Shown: positions 52,080 to 63,093 of the stretch, piece by piece | Position numbering within the stretch: the stretch's first letter is position 1 | How the letters are laid out: each line of letters starts with the position of its first letter | NCBI GenBank assembly: GCA_023376005.1 | Contig: CM042180.1 | Span: 49,966,834 to 50,030,833 of the forward strand | Direction: 5' to 3' | Source: Doryteuthis pealeii | Taxonomy: Eukaryota > Mollusca > Cephalopoda > Myopsida > Loliginidae | Length of the DNA stretch: 64,000 bases | Position numbers and translations under genes: made by a program | Notes under the pieces: generated by a model | What the model was told of the DNA's origin: nothing | Seen by the model: only the letters and a program-made list of their open reading frames with translations | Database searches by the model: none

Positions 52080-52195
52080 GTCTGGCATTCACATTCCATA
52101 AATTTGGAAATCGTTTTTCTCAAACGAGTAAACATTTATTTTTACCGTAATTAGTTGTGTAACAGGCACTGCTAAATTTGGACTACGGAATTCTG
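52080..52195. repeat. Duplicate segment inside the satellite
   Basis: ATTCCATAAATTTGGAAATC to TTTGGACTACGGAATTCTGG, matching 52510-52618 and 56075-56185, set between two copies of the satellite frame block. Confidence 0.85.
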
Positions 52196-52504
52196 GCATT
52201 CATAGAGCAGAGGTCATCGTGTTGCACCGTCTGACGCTCGTATTTCAATCTGTACGTGCCCAAAATTATCCAACCAGCCTTATATAAGAATTTTGGCTCT
52301 CATACAGATTCCCCCACACGAGAATCTCGCAGGTTTAACCCAGTGCATATCACAGGTGATACTATACCGCTTTCGTCGGGGGGTACAGTCTACGTCCACA
52401 ACATTTCTAGCGATGTTTAATTATCGGAATGTTCTAGAAAAGTACTACACTAAATTGCAGATATTTCAAGCAAAAATCGATTAATTCCCAAAATCGAATA
52501 TTAA

Positions 52505-53085
52505 GCAAATATTCCATAAATTTGGAAATCGTTTTTGTCAAACGAGTAAACATTTATTTTTACCGTAATTAGTTGTGTATAACAAGCACTGCTAAATTTG
52601 GACTACGGAATTCTGGGAAAAAGAAAACAAAAACATATAATACACTAACTTTTTAGAATTCGTAGCAGATAAATTTAAATTTGGCATTTGTTCAACTATC
52701 AGTTCATAGTAACTAAAAATAATTTATTTTATTTTAGGTTTTGAAAACTAAATTGTAGTTGGTTAGATTTTACCATTATATGTAGTGTAACGTCATACCC
52801 AGTAACCTAATTCCCTCGGCCACCGACTTCTAGCACATAGGATAAAAGGGGTTTATCATTAAGGATTAGGAACCACAAGGTTCCAGGTTTGATAGCGGTC
52901 CTCACCAACTCAGCATATGAGTAGCACAGGGATCAGTACAGTAAAGTAAGGATCTGATAGTAGGAGTGGCGCTCCGCCTCAGAGGTTAAAAACTATCTCC
53001 TTGGTCTAGCGCTAGTAAAAAGGGGTTAGACTTCCTCACTGTCTGGCTAATACCGACTTTATGCCATCCCGATGAATTTAGTTTT
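52505..53085. repeat. Segmental duplicate, copy 1
   Basis: Shared with 56075-56630 at high similarity: CAAACGAGTAAACATTTATT, TTTGGACTACGGAATTCTGG, a diverged repeat A piece (CCACCGACTTCTAGCACATA), and a SINE B body. Both copies are truncated at the same point in the SINE, so the duplication included it. Confidence 0.88.
52868..53080 (+). mobile_element. SINE B lacking the A box
   Basis: Begins at GGAACCACAAGGTTCCAGGT and ends CATCCCGATGAATTTA. The 5' half of the tRNA head is absent. Confidence 0.8.
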
Positions 53086-53099
53086 AAAAAACAAATTTT

Positions 53100-53483
53100 G
53101 GTTGTTGGTTTGTTTTGTTTTACGGCATATCAACCTCAGTGGGTCATTTAATGCCGATAAAGTTTTGAAATAAATCAATTCTTAATGGATAATACACTTT
53201 TTTTATAAATACATTTTTCTATTTAACCCATAGATGGGACCCTAACAGGTACTACCACTCCGGGTCAGAGTGGACCAGGGAGCAATGGTGATGAAGGAAC
53301 CTCACCATCAGATAGAGTTTAACGTCATTCCCAGGACATGTAGACCCGCAGCCACCGCCTTCTAGCACCCATATGATAAAAAGGGGTTGGGGCTTGCCAT
53401 AAGGGAAAATCATATAGGTGCTAGGGCTTGACGTGACCAGCCGATTGATCGGAGGGGGCCTCTCCGACCACCCGTCTAGCCCA
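53100..53483 (-). mobile_element. Repeat A, 5'-truncated
   Basis: GGTTTGTTTTGTTTTACGGC tail, consensus to CCACCCGTCTAGCCCAA. A small deletion removes the GGGTGCTCCACATTCC block. Confidence 0.85.
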
Positions 53484-53489
53484 ATAAAT

Positions 53490-53945
53490 TTTGGTTGGAT
53501 TTACCATTAGATGTAGTTTAGCGTCATACCCAGTAAACTAAGTCCCTCAGTCACCGACTTCTAGCACATAGGATAAAAGGCAATAGGGTCAGGATATTAT
53601 ATAGGTGCCAAGGTTTGGCGTGACTAGCCGTTTGATTGGAGGGTGTCTATCCAATTTAACGCAATTCCTAGGACATGAAGGCCCTCATCCATAGCTTTCT
53701 AGAAAAAAATGAAAATTGTTGGGGCTTGCCATGAGGGCAATAAAGCTGAGACAATCATATAGGTGCTAATGCTTGGGGTGACCGGCTAATCTAGCCTAAG
53801 TAAGGGTCATAGTTTAGTGTTGCATGCCATGGACTGCTCAGCCACCAGGATTCAATCCTTAAGTATTACAGGTGGCCACCCCCGGCCAACGGGTAGCCCC
53901 TTTAGGTGTCGGTGTTACTCCCCTGCAGAAGTCCAGCCGACGGGT
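53490..53945 (-). mobile_element. Two old repeat A copies in tandem
   Basis: 53490-53650 and 53651-53945 each follow parts of the consensus (CATACCCAGTAAACTAAGTC; GGCTTGCCATGAGGGCAATA; TTAAGTATTACAGGTGGCCA) but with many substitutions. Ends at CCAGCCGACGGG. Confidence 0.65.
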
Positions 53946-54240
53946 CTCCGATTGTTTTTTTGAATACAATTTAAAAAGGGATTTGTTAGTGATATTCAAT
54001 AATTCGGGGGGGGGGGTCGCAAGTTTAGTTACCGGACAGGTATGCCGAAAAGAGGGAGGTGCCCCCTTAAGGAACAATTGTGATATTGTAAAAAACTGGT
54101 ACATCTAAATAGAGGGGGGCTTCTACAATGAAGGAACCAAGCGAGAACCCGGTACTATCAGAATTTGGGATTTAATTAGTGTGGTTCTTTTAAACAATAA
54201 CAAAATAGATGGTAATATTCGAATTAACTTATTATCTAGA

Positions 54241-54937
54241 CTAGCAAATATATGCACCCTCTGGGTGCAAGTATTTAAGTTTTAATGTAATAAAATATGA
54301 TATTGAATTAGAAACGCTAATAAAACTAAATAAGAATACAGATAAAAAGATTTGAAACAGCGGGGGTATAATTGAAAAATAGAACAACTGAAACTTATTC
54401 TCTTATCACTCTCGTCTTTCATTGTTAAATTTTCCTTGTTCAACTCCTTAGTTAAATTAAAGAATAAAATGACAGTTATTTTTTCTTGTTAATCGATTTC
54501 TTTTAAGATTTATCTCCGAGATTTTTGCTCTTATTCATTAAGATAAAACCAAACAATTAGAAATCAATGATACTAAGCACAATTATTAAAATCATTTTTT
54601 AATATCAATATGCAAATTAGCGTTCCCGTACACACTGTAAACTGCTATTTTCTTGTATATATAAATACAATTGCATGTTAATAGTATGTAGATAAGGACA
54701 ACAGTATTAAGAATGTAAAACAATTCACAACCTCAAGTCACAACCCCCTTTAGTTTTTTTACGTCATATTCTCCATGAATTTATCTTTATTCAAAGTTTA
54801 ATTATTAATAAATTAAACTTTGAATAAAGATAAATTCATGGAGAATATGACGTAAAAAACTAAAGGGGGTTGTGACTTGAGTAGTGATATAATTTCGGTT
54901 ACAGATAGACAAACACACAATCTCCATGATAAGAAGA
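54241..54937 (-). mobile_element. Helitron with internal inverted duplication
   Basis: CTAGCAAATATATGCACCCT at the left and CTCCATGATAAGAAGA at the right. Near the 5' end, 54727-54894 is a perfect-looking palindrome made of Helitron sequence, so the element was rearranged after or during transposition. 5' end mutated (TCATGG for TAATGG). Confidence 0.85.
54727..54894. repeat. Palindrome inside a Helitron
   Basis: CTCAAGTCACAACCCCCTTT..CATATTCTCCATGAATTTAT..AAAGTTTAATTATTAATAA then the reverse complement. Arms of ~80 bases differ by only one or two indels. Centre near ATTATTAATAAATT. Confidence 0.9.
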
Positions 54938-54958
54938 TATATAGATAAATTATATATA

Positions 54959-55598
54959 CTAGCAAATATATGCACCCTCCGGGTGCAAGTATTTAAGTTT
55001 TAATATAATAAAATATCATATTAAATTAGAAAGGCTAATGAAACTGAATAAGAATTCAGATAAAAAGATTTGAAACAGAGGGGGTATGATTGAAAAATAG
55101 AACAACTTTGAAACCAACTCTTCCATCATTTTCCATTACTCCCGTTTTTCAGTGGTAAATTTCCTAATTTAACTATTTATTTAAAATAGGAAGAAAATAA
55201 TATTATTACAGTTATTTCTTCTTGTTAATGGATTTCTTTTAAGATTCATCCCCGAGATTTTTGCTTATATTCATTAAGATAAAATCAAACAATTAGAAAT
55301 CAATAATACTAAGCATATATTTATTAAAATCAAATATTTAATATCAATATGCAAATTAGCCTTCCCATTCAGACTGTAATACGCTATTTTGTTGTATATA
55401 TAAATACAATTGCATGTTATTAGTATGTAGATATGTTCAACAGTCTTAATGATGTAAAATAATTTTATTAATAATTGAGGTTTAAATAAAAATAAAATCA
55501 TGGAGAATATGATGTAAATAACAAAAGGAATTGTGATTTGTATAGTAATATAGTTTCGGTTACAGACAGAAAAACACACAATCTCCATTATAATAAGA
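54959..55598 (-). mobile_element. Helitron, nonautonomous
   Basis: CTAGCAAATATATGCACCCT to CTCCATTATAATAAGA, 640 bp, separated from the preceding Helitron by about 20 bases. Both lie in the same orientation. Confidence 0.92.
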
Positions 55599-56070
55599 TA
55601 TACATTAATGTTATCTAGATGATAAATATTACAATTTTTTCTTGAGGTACCCCCTTTTCGACATATCGGGTACCCAAACTTTGCTCCCTTGAATAATTAG
55701 AAAATTAGTTACTTTAACTATTACTAATACAATTATTATTTCTTATTCAACAGAAATCAGATTAAGAAATTCTTGTATAAACCTACTAGAAACTTATTTA
55801 AATTTTTATAAAAACAAAAATAAAAATAAAATGACTCCGGGAAACAATTTTTATAATATTCTAAGTTTATATTCTGATTTTTTAAATATCTATATTTCTA
55901 ACTTAATCATTATTTGCATTTGTTTCACTGAATAAGAGAATGTTTATTTTACCTTCTAACATTTTGAGACATCTTCAAAACTTTAAGTGTTGATTTTGTT
56001 GTCGCCTTAAGAGACTTAATGATTATTAAAATGAAAAATATATTTGACTATAATTGACACAATAGCTAAC
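55599..56070. repeat. AT-rich stretch with a dispersed local repeat
   Basis: Contains ACATCTTCAAAACTTTAAGT..TTGATTTTGTTGTCGCC, which recurs at 56630-56705 and 58545-58620. Otherwise no feature. Confidence 0.6.
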
Positions 56071-56074
56071 AAAT

Positions 56075-56630
56075 AAATATTCCAAAATTTGAGAATCGTT
56101 TTGTCAAACGAGTAAACATTTATTTTTACCGTAATTAGTTGTGTATAACAAGCACTGCTAAATTTGGACTACGGAATTCTGGGAAAAAGAAAACAAAAAA
56201 TATATAATACACTAACTTTTTAGAATTCGTAGCCGATAAATTTAAATTTGGCATTTGTTCAACTATCAGTTCATAGTAACTGAAAATAAAAATTTATTTT
56301 ATGTTTTGAAAACTAAATTTTAGTTGGTTAGATTTTACCATTATATGTAGTGCAACGTCATACCCAGGAACCTAAGTCCCTCGGCCACCGACTTCTAGCA
56401 CATAGGATGAAAGGGGTTTACCATTAAGGATTAGGAACCACAAGGTTCCAGGTTCGATAGCGGTCCTCACCAACTCAGCATATGAGTAGCACAGGGATCA
56501 GTGCAGTAAAGCGAGGACCTGATAGTAGGAGTGGCGCTCCGCCTCAGAGGTTAAAAACAATCAACTTGTCTAGCGCTAGTAAAAAGGGGATAGATTCCTT
56601 CGCTGTCTGGCTGATACCGACTTTTGAGAC
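56075..56630. repeat. Segmental duplicate, copy 2
   Basis: Partner of 52505-53085. Contains SINE B at 56425-56625 and ends at the same SINE position, then joins the ACTTCAAAACTTTAAGTG repeat. Confidence 0.88.
56425..56625 (+). mobile_element. SINE B lacking the A box, duplicate
   Basis: GGAACCACAAGGTTCCAGGT to GCTGATACCGACTTT. Substitutions relative to 52868-53080 are few (for example GTTCGATAG versus TTTGATAG). Confidence 0.8.
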
Positions 56631-56724
56631 CACTTCAAAACTTTAAGTGTTGATTTTGTTGTCACCTTAAGAGACTCAATGATTTTTAAAATGAAAAATA
56701 TATTGGACTGTAATTGAAACTGTG

Positions 56725-57165
56725 ACAGAGAACATGAGGTGAGTGGCGAACGTGAAGGCCTGCCGTATTCTCAAAGGAAGCGGGCTAGGCTTTGCCTGGT
56801 ATGTAGGACTGTAGAATCGAACCCGCGACCTTCAGAATGCGAACGGTGACACATTGGCACCGAAGTCGAGATGCTACAGTCCCGTATGTAAGCGCCAGGT
56901 GCCCGGATGATAGCTGCTAGGATTCCGGTGGCCGGGATTGGCTCGACAGTCTCGTGTGTTGGGCGCAGACGTCCGGATGTTAAGGGGAAACGGTAGTATA
57001 AGTAGAAGTGGGTGACGGCAGGAAGTGAGTTGCGATTTTCAGCTGCTAAAAACTTACGACGACGACGACATTGTTGTGAAGGCGTTTGACTAGTTTTTTG
57101 TACCCACCCTCAACAAGGACCTGTTGAGTCGAATATTTATTTTCGACCCCTCTATTTTTTTCCTT
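56725..57165 (-). mobile_element. tRNA-like SINE F, second copy, with extended tail
   Basis: The minus strand has a B box (GGTCGCGGGTTCGATTCTAC, 56797-56816). GTGCCCGGATGATAG and GGGCGCAGACGTCCGGATGT match the 33.7-34.2 kb copy. On the right, CAACAAGGACCTGTTGAGTC and TTTATTTTCGACCCCTC resemble the 62.7 kb repeats, so composite structure is likely. Confidence 0.5.
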
Positions 57166-57653
57166 TTAGAGAAACAATAGCTAACAAAGAAATATTCCAA
57201 AGACAAATGCGAATTTAGCTGTAAAAATATCTATTAATAATGGAGATTCGCTTCCGGTTTTTGACTAATAGTGCCTGCTAGGATCTCCCTTTCAAATAGT
57301 CAAATACTTCTGTTTGAAAATCGTTTGTATTGGATAAGAAACGGAAATTCTTGTCCAAGATTGAATTCAGGAGGCCGATTCATTTCCTAAGACGATAATT
57401 GATATGACATGGCAACTCGTATAAGTCTTCACTAATTAAAAACAACTCACTTTGTTTATCTAATTAGAGACCTTTATTGTATTCAAGTAATAAGTATTTT
57501 ATAAATCGGAATTTGTGGAAATCTTCAGCTAAAAACAAGATTTAGTTTGGCATCTCGCAATTTTACGGTTCTACGCCTGGATCTCTACACAGACTCCCAC
57601 AAATAGGAATCTTACGTACTTTTGATTGAAGAACTGACATTTATTTACATCAT

Positions 57654-58240
57654 TCTTTTAATAATGGAGATTCGCTTCCGGTTTTTGTCTGTAACAAAAA
57701 TTACGTCACTGCTTACGTCACATTACCCAAGATAGTCATAACAGAATAAATACACTCAAAATTTGAACATGCAACATTAGACAGTCCTCGTTTTTAAAAA
57801 AGTTTTAATAAATACATGACTGGTATTATATATCTATATATAGTTTGTTTTATTTTAATACATATTTAAAGTTTACATTTCAAATTGTTTTATTTTTTAA
57901 TCCTTTAATGAATTTGATGATTTTACTTAGTGTCTTGGCCTCGGCCGGGGTCCAGTGTGCTTCGGCCACTGGACCGGTAAAGTAAAATTAAGGCGGGGGG
58001 CGCCTACTGGGATCAACGCATTTTTTGTGCCTACCACCCATGAGCTTCGGCTTGTGGGTGGGCCCACATAAAAATGTTCTTGTGTTACGCCCTCGTAAGT
58101 GGAATGAGAGGCAAATACCGTTACTTGGGGTACAATTTCGCAGACATTGAATTTTTTTTTTTTTACTCCCACCCCTCAGACAATATGTTTCAAAAATCTA
58201 TTTTTACATCGCCCGGAGGGTGTTTTTTATTTTGTACTAG
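57654..58240 (+). mobile_element. Helitron, second subfamily, carrying an element E relative
   Basis: TCTTTTAATAATGGAGATTC at the 5' end, GCCCGGAGGGTG near the 3' end and CTAG followed by T. Internal sequence differs from the main family. A GC-rich insert occupies about 57930-58130. A second 5' end without the rest is at about 57236-57270 (AATAATGGAGATTCGCTTCC). Confidence 0.78.
57930..58130 (+). mobile_element. GC-rich retroposon E, diverged copy
   Basis: GGCCTCGGCCGGGGTCCAGT, GGGATCAACGC and ATGAGCTTCGGCTTGTGGGT correspond to element E in the other orientation. About 60 bases from the middle are missing. Confidence 0.6.
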
Positions 58241-58689
58241 TATATATATAAATTAACCTACGACCTAGGGTTTGACACACGGCTACAAGTACAGGGTATC
58301 CAGTGAGAAAAGAACTCGCTATTCAGTAATAACCGAGCTGCTCTGCTAGCTTGGATACTCTTACACCACGATAAAAATTGTAGATATAAAAGTAATTTAG
58401 AAAAGAAAAATAAATAACAGGACTCCGAGAAACACTAATTTTGATAATATTCTAAAATAATTTTATTTATGTTTCTAAATTTTTCGGATTATTTGCATTT
58501 GTTCCCCTGAATACGAGGAGAATATTTATTTTACCTTCTAAAATTTTGAGACAACTTCAAAACTTTAAGTGTCGATTTTGTTGTCGCCTTAGGAGACACA
58601 AATAATCATTACAGAAAAATATATTTGACACTTTAATTAAAACAATAGCAAACAAAGAAATGCCAAAGACAAATGCGAATTTAGTTGTA

Positions 58690-58695
58690 ATATTA

Positions 58696-58742
<47 letters not shown>

Positions 58743-58785
58743 ATATAATATATATATATATATTATATATATATATATATTATAC
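58690..58785. repeat. (TC)n then (TA)n microsatellite
   Basis: TCTCTCTCTC followed by interrupted TA runs, with TATTATA breaks at regular spacing. Confidence 0.93.
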
Positions 58786-58834
58786 AGTACGAGTAGGATT
58801 TGACACAAGGCTACAATGTATATATCTCAACACC

Positions 58835-59032
58835 TCCGCACGAGCAATTTCTTTGCAGTTTAACAGATTTTTGAAATCTCTCTCTCCCTAGACTGGTTAC
58901 CTAGCCAATGTTAAGAGCCCAGTCCACCCAGCTATTTCCCCCAAATCTGGGGAGAGTAGTTGGATTCATACCTTTCCCAAGAGTATTAGCACTGAAATGT
59001 AAACAGTTTCCTACGACTATTACACTACATGC
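58835..59032 (-). mobile_element. SINE C copy
   Basis: CAACACCTCCGCACGAGCAA to GACTATTACACTACATGCC, with CTAGACTGGTTACCTAGCC and CCTTTCCCAAGAGTATTAGC. The B-box segment is deleted. Confidence 0.78.
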
Positions 59033-59040
59033 CTCCATAC

Positions 59041-59440
59041 ACGAATAGGTCATTTAATGCCGATGAAGTTTTGAAATAAATCAATTCTTAATGGATACTC
59101 AATTTTTTATAAATACATTATTTATTTAGCCCATAGATGGGACCCTAACAGGTACTACCGCTCCGGGTCAGAGTGGACTAGGGAGCAATGGTGATGAAGG
59201 GGTGTTCCACATTCCCCAAAACTGGAACCTCACCATCAGATAGAGTTTAACGTCATTCCCAGCACATGTAGACCCTCAGTAACCACCCTCTAGCCCCCAC
59301 ATGATAGAAGGGTTTGGGCTTGCCATAAGGGCAATAGTATGGGTGCTAGGGCTTGACGTGACCAACCGATTGATCTGAGGGGGCCTCTCCGACCGCCCCT
59401 CTAGCTCATGAAAGGGCCTAAGTGAAGTATTGCAAGTTAT
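59041..59440 (-). mobile_element. Repeat A, both ends truncated
   Basis: Starts within the hairpin at GGTCATTTAATGCCGATGAA and follows the consensus to GGGCCTAAGTGAAGTATTGC. Confidence 0.82.
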
Positions 59441-59467
59441 CTGTAAATAGATATCATATTAACAGTG

Positions 59468-59605
59468 TATAGTTATTTGCTAAGCTTAGTTTAGATGTGG
59501 CACAAGGCCAGTAGTATGGGGTGCCTAATAAAAAATCAAACTCATTAACAATGGTCTGCGAATCAAGCTTGCTAACCATTACACCAGCAGTGGTTCCCCA
59601 TAGTT
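59468..59605 (-). mobile_element. SINE D copy
   Basis: The plus strand shows TATTTGCTAAGCTTAGTTTA, AAATCAAACTCATTAACAAT (B-box side) and CTAACCATTACACCAGCAG. The T-arm is mutated. Confidence 0.78.
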
Positions 59606-59607
59606 AT

Positions 59608-59733
59608 TTACTAAGATAAGCTTAAATGTGGAACAAGACCAGTAGTATGGGGCACCCAGTGAGAATCGAACTCACCGACAATGATCTATGAATCTAGCTT
59701 GCTAATCATTACACCAAGTGTGATGCCCTATAT
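59608..59733 (-). mobile_element. SINE D copy, adjacent to the previous one
   Basis: GGGGCACCCAGTGAGAATCG to ACACCAAGTGTGATGCCC keeps acceptor stem and T-arm pairing. The two copies are in the same orientation and back to back. Confidence 0.8.
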
Positions 59734-59734
59734 G

Positions 59735-60610
59735 AACAGCGTATATGTTCTATGTAAGGATTTCTTTTTTTAATGTTAACTTGTTGCCCCCCCCAAAAAT
59801 GAATAATAATGAAATGAACTTACCTTTATTAGATATTGAATTCTTTCGGTAAACTTACAGACAGAAAGAGTAACTCTCTTCTAACCTAAGGGAGGTAATT
59901 CACATTTTACGTATTCTCCGCTTCCATACAGAGGTACAGTCGGTTCATTCTAGAAATAAACCGACACTCGGTATAGCTCGATTTCTCCTATATTCTCACA
60001 AAAAAAGAAAAAGGGTACCGTTATAGTATGTGGTTTGAAAGTGTCTTACCCCAGTAAGAGTATACTTAACGATATAAGTACCATGCAATTTATTGAAACT
60101 AATTATTTTTTACATATATTCAATTTCAAGAAATGTAATTCAGTCATAAGCTGTATACAATAATTAATTTTTTTTTAATTATCCATAATATACTTGAATC
60201 GGAGATCTAATTCTAAAATATTCTAAAATGCTGAACTAGGGTTGGGGTTAGTTATAACCCAATATGCTTTTTATGGTAGGCCACATACTATAAGAGAGAC
60301 ATGATTTGGTAGGCCACATACTTTAATGGTATTGAAAAAGTCCTACACAAAAAAAATATACACTGCGCAATATATCTATCTACATTTTGAGTGCTGCTTT
60401 GTTATGAGATCTCCGTGGAATTAAATTGCTTTTGTATGCAATCTATGTTTTATAGTGTTATTGTTATAATTAAGAACAAGGAAAACTTTTATCGGTTTTG
60501 AGAAAATGTTTAGTTAGGTTTAAATAAATGTATAAATGTTTATTTAAGTCATAACTAAATGATATACACTTTATATAATGTATGTAAAATAAAAGGAAAT
60601 TAATCCGACA
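59735..60610. other. AT-rich stretch, mostly unassigned
   Basis: Includes a short repeat A-like block at 59930-59955 (ACAGAGGTACAGTCGGTTCA), and two opposed TATAGTATGTGG / CCACATACTATA motifs at 60021 and 60281 that could be ends of an old element. No gene. Confidence 0.35.
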
Positions 60611-60612
60611 GT

Positions 60613-60934
60613 GTGAATTTGATAAATTGAAAAAACAAAAAAAACAAATGATGTTTACAAATGCTTGGGATCATTTTGAAAAATTCTAACATTGACTAAC
60701 AGCGTTCTGTTTGCGCATCCTTCTTCTAACGTTCATTTCCTCACGGATTTGCTCTTGTTGATGACTGATCTATTACATACGGTCGATACAGATATTCTGA
60801 GGGACCTCACAACAGTGAGGGGGGGGCGATGTGCAGTTAAAACCGTTGAGAGGAAGGCCCCGAAACGGTGCACATTCTCTCCTGATGATCCCAAGCATTT
60901 GTAAACATTTGTTTTTTCAATTTATCAAATTCAT
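60613..60934. mobile_element. MITE-like element with ~45-bp terminal inverted repeats
   Basis: GTGAATTTGATAAATTGAAA..TTTACAAATGCTTGGGATCA at the left pairs with its reverse complement at 60884-60934. The interior includes CCTCACAACAGTGAGG and GGCCCCGAAACGGTGCAC. A 70-codon open frame inside has no recognised domain. Confidence 0.8.
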
Positions 60935-61330
60935 ACTTTATATAAGTAAATTTTTGTTACAGCTGAACTTGAAAAATAACGACATACTTTATTGATCAGC
61001 AAAATTTTTTTTTTCGAAAGAGAAAAGAGAAAATAGAAACTTTAGGGCCCTTTCGACCGGTGCTTTGTCAGAAGTAACGAACAGTAGATCGTTTAAAAGT
61101 CACAATGTAAATCAAATGCGTAAAAAAGATTCTGTGTCTTTATATAAGTAAAAAGAAAAAGTAAAATCGTAGGGGTGGCCTACATTGAGAATTAAAAGAA
61201 AACAAAACAGAAACTTGCTCTTTAACCATCACTCTATGATAGATCCTCGAATGTTCAAATACATATGATGCAAGCATTAAACTAATGAATAAAATATTGA
61301 CTTTAATTTTTCAAATTAAATTATGAGTTC

Positions 61331-61922
61331 CGCGCTGTCGGCTGAGGCGTTAGAATGCACTGACTGCACCTCTGCAGAGGGGTAAGACTCCCCCAATGGG
61401 GCCACCTGTTGACCGTGGGTGGCGACCCGTGATGCTTAAGGATAGAACCCAGGTGGATGAGCAATTCATGACATGCAATACTCCACTTTGTCCCTATCTT
61501 GGTCTAGACGGGCGATCGGAGAGGCCCCCTCCGATCAATCGGCTGGTCACGTCAAGCCCTAGCACCTATATGATTTTCCCAACCCTATTGCCCTTATGAC
61601 AAGCCCCAATCCCTTTTTATCATATGGGTGCTAGAAGGCGGTGGCTGCGGGTCTACATGTCCTGGGAATGACCTTAAACTCTCTGGTGGTGAGGTTCCAG
61701 TTTTGGAGGTTTGGGGAATGTGGAGCACCCCTTCATCACCATTGCTCCCTGGTCCATTCTGACCCGGAGTGGTAGTACCTGTTAGACTCCCATCTATGGG
61801 TTAAATAGAAAAATGTATTTATAAAAAAATTGTATTATCCATTAAGAATTGATTTATTTCAAAACTTTATTGGCATTAAATGACCCACTGAGGTTGATAT
61901 GCCGTAAAACAAAACAAACCAA
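61331..61922 (+). mobile_element. Repeat A, full length
   Basis: GCGCTGTCGGCTGAGGCGTT to ATGCCGTAAAACAAAACAAA. This plus-strand copy shows the element in sense orientation, with its hairpin and A-rich tail at the right. Confidence 0.88.
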
Positions 61923-62119
61923 CTGTAGGTGTCTCAGTATCTATCACGGATTTGTTGTTCAAAGGACACCTTCAGAAGTAAAAGCTACATTTTATAAATA
62001 CTTGTCTGGTTTGGAATTATTTTTATTACCCTTTCTCTCTTAATTAGTTTGCATGAATTTTAGTTGAATTCTTGTTAAGTTTTTTTTTTCCTTTGAAATA
62101 AAAAAAAAAAATGTTTTAT

Positions 62120-62268
62120 CGAATGCCGGCTAATTATAAGTGGTTAAAAAAATGTATGTTTTATTCAAACCATGATAACCAAATATATCACATTAAAATC
62201 AAATTTGACTTAGATCACCTTAGCACGTTGTATAAATGCCAAAGTAGAACAATTTTTGTCTAGCAATT
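62120..62268. repeat. Segmental duplicate flanking an insertion, left part
   Basis: AATGCCGGCTAATTATAAGT to TTTTTGTCTAGCAATTTA, matching 63094-63245. The second half of this copy resumes at about 62870. Confidence 0.88.
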
Positions 62269-62626
62269 TATTGAATCTCGGGATCTGCGTAGTGAATCGA
62301 GAGATATACGTGAATCTCGGGATCTGCGTAGTGAATCGAGAGATATAGGCTGTGAATCTAGAAACATTCGTTTGGAATCCCGTGACACTCGTGCAGAGTC
62401 TACAGACATTCGTATTGAACCTAGAGATATCCGTAATAAACCAGGAGAGTCTCGACTTGAGTCAGCAGCAGCAGCAGCAACAGTCGACGACGAAGCGCTT
62501 TTCAGGAAAGAAATGGATTTTATTCGAACAGAAACAAAACTAAATAGGAAATGTGATTTTGAACTGCTAAAGATTATTTCGACTACGACGACGGATTTTC
62601 CAGCTGCAAGACGAAGAATGTGTTGA
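62264..62626 (+). CDS. Unidentified reading frame within an inserted element
   Basis: The frame is open for about 120 codons after a TAG at 62261 and ends at TGA 62624. The first half is built of seven- to eight-residue repeats (ESRDLRS, ESRDIRE, ESRDTRAE). Then come a short alanine run and a charged helical stretch around EALFRKEMDFIRTETKL. No canonical start is present, so it is a truncated C-terminal part of a longer protein or an exon; TTTTTGTCTAG just before could act as a 3' splice site, although the empty-site comparison favours a truncated insertion. No family recognised. Confidence 0.45.
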   Translation, partial: QFIESRDLRSESRDIRESRDLRSESRDIGCESRNIRLESRDTRAESTDIRIEPRDIRNKPGESRLESAAAAATVDDEALFRKEMDFIRTETKLNRKCDFELLKIISTTTTDFPAARRRMC

Positions 62627-62871
62627 CCAACAGAGGGTCTGGCTTGTGAGAAGACGGAGAACTCGCTTGTTTTTGGTTCCCCCCTCGGCGGGAGCTTGTT
62701 GATTCGAAGGTCTATTTCGCCCCATATATCCCCCCCTTCTATAATGTGTTGACCAACAGAGGGTCTGGCTTGTGAGAAGATGGAGAAATCGTTTGTTTTT
62801 GGTTCCCCCTCGGCGAAAGCTTGTTGATTCGAAGGTCTATTTCGCCCCTTAAATTTCCCCCCTCTTCTATA
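62269..62871 (+). mobile_element. ~600-bp insertion defined by an empty site
   Basis: Compared with 63240-63260, this copy has about 600 extra bases between AGCAATTTA and ACAATTATACAG, with CAATT(T)A at both edges as probable target duplication. The insert contains the ESRD-repeat frame and ends with two tandem ~124-bp tails, each finishing in a C-rich TTCCCCCCTCTTCTAT-like segment. A 5'-truncated retroelement is the likeliest explanation. Confidence 0.7.
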
Positions 62872-62872
62872 C
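62618..62872. repeat. Tandem duplication of a ~124-bp tail
   Basis: ATGTGTTGACCAACAGAGGG..GTGAGAAGA..GTTTTTGGTTCCCCCTCGGC..CTTGTTGATTCGAAGGTCTA occurs at 62618 and 62742. The two differ at few positions (ACTCGC/ATCGTT, GGGAGC/AAAGC). Confidence 0.9.
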
Positions 62873-62944
62873 AATTATACAGAAGATATTTCCAAAAAAA
62901 TTCCTTCAGTTATCACCATTTTTTTTTTCTGAGATCTTCCAAAT

Positions 62945-63090
62945 TGATTAGAGTTTAACTTCATTCCCAGAACATGTAGACCCTCAGCCACCGCCTTCTA
63001 CCACCCATATGATAAGTGTTGGGGCTTGCTATTAGAACAATAGGGTTGGGGCAATCATATAGGTGCTAGAGCTTGACGTGAATAGCCGAC
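62945..63090 (-). mobile_element. Repeat A internal fragment
   Basis: GAGTTTAACTTCATTCCCAG to GCTTGACGTGAATAGCCGA. It lies between the two segmental duplicates. Confidence 0.78.
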
Positions 63091-63093
63091 AGA

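Larger units (their letters stand above)
50940..52290. repeat. Higher-order satellite framing the 24-bp array
   Basis: A ~100-base block (ATAGAGCAGAG, GTCGTGTTGCACC, TGACGCTCGTATTTCAATCT, GCCCAAAATATCCAACC, TATATCAGAATTTTGGCTC) occurs at about 50940, 51215, 51970 and 52195. The 24-bp array lies between copies. The pattern is a two-level satellite. Confidence 0.8.

Noticed and set aside
60692..60904. 70-codon frame as a gene
   Set aside because: It lies entirely between the terminal inverted repeats of a MITE-like element and has no domain.
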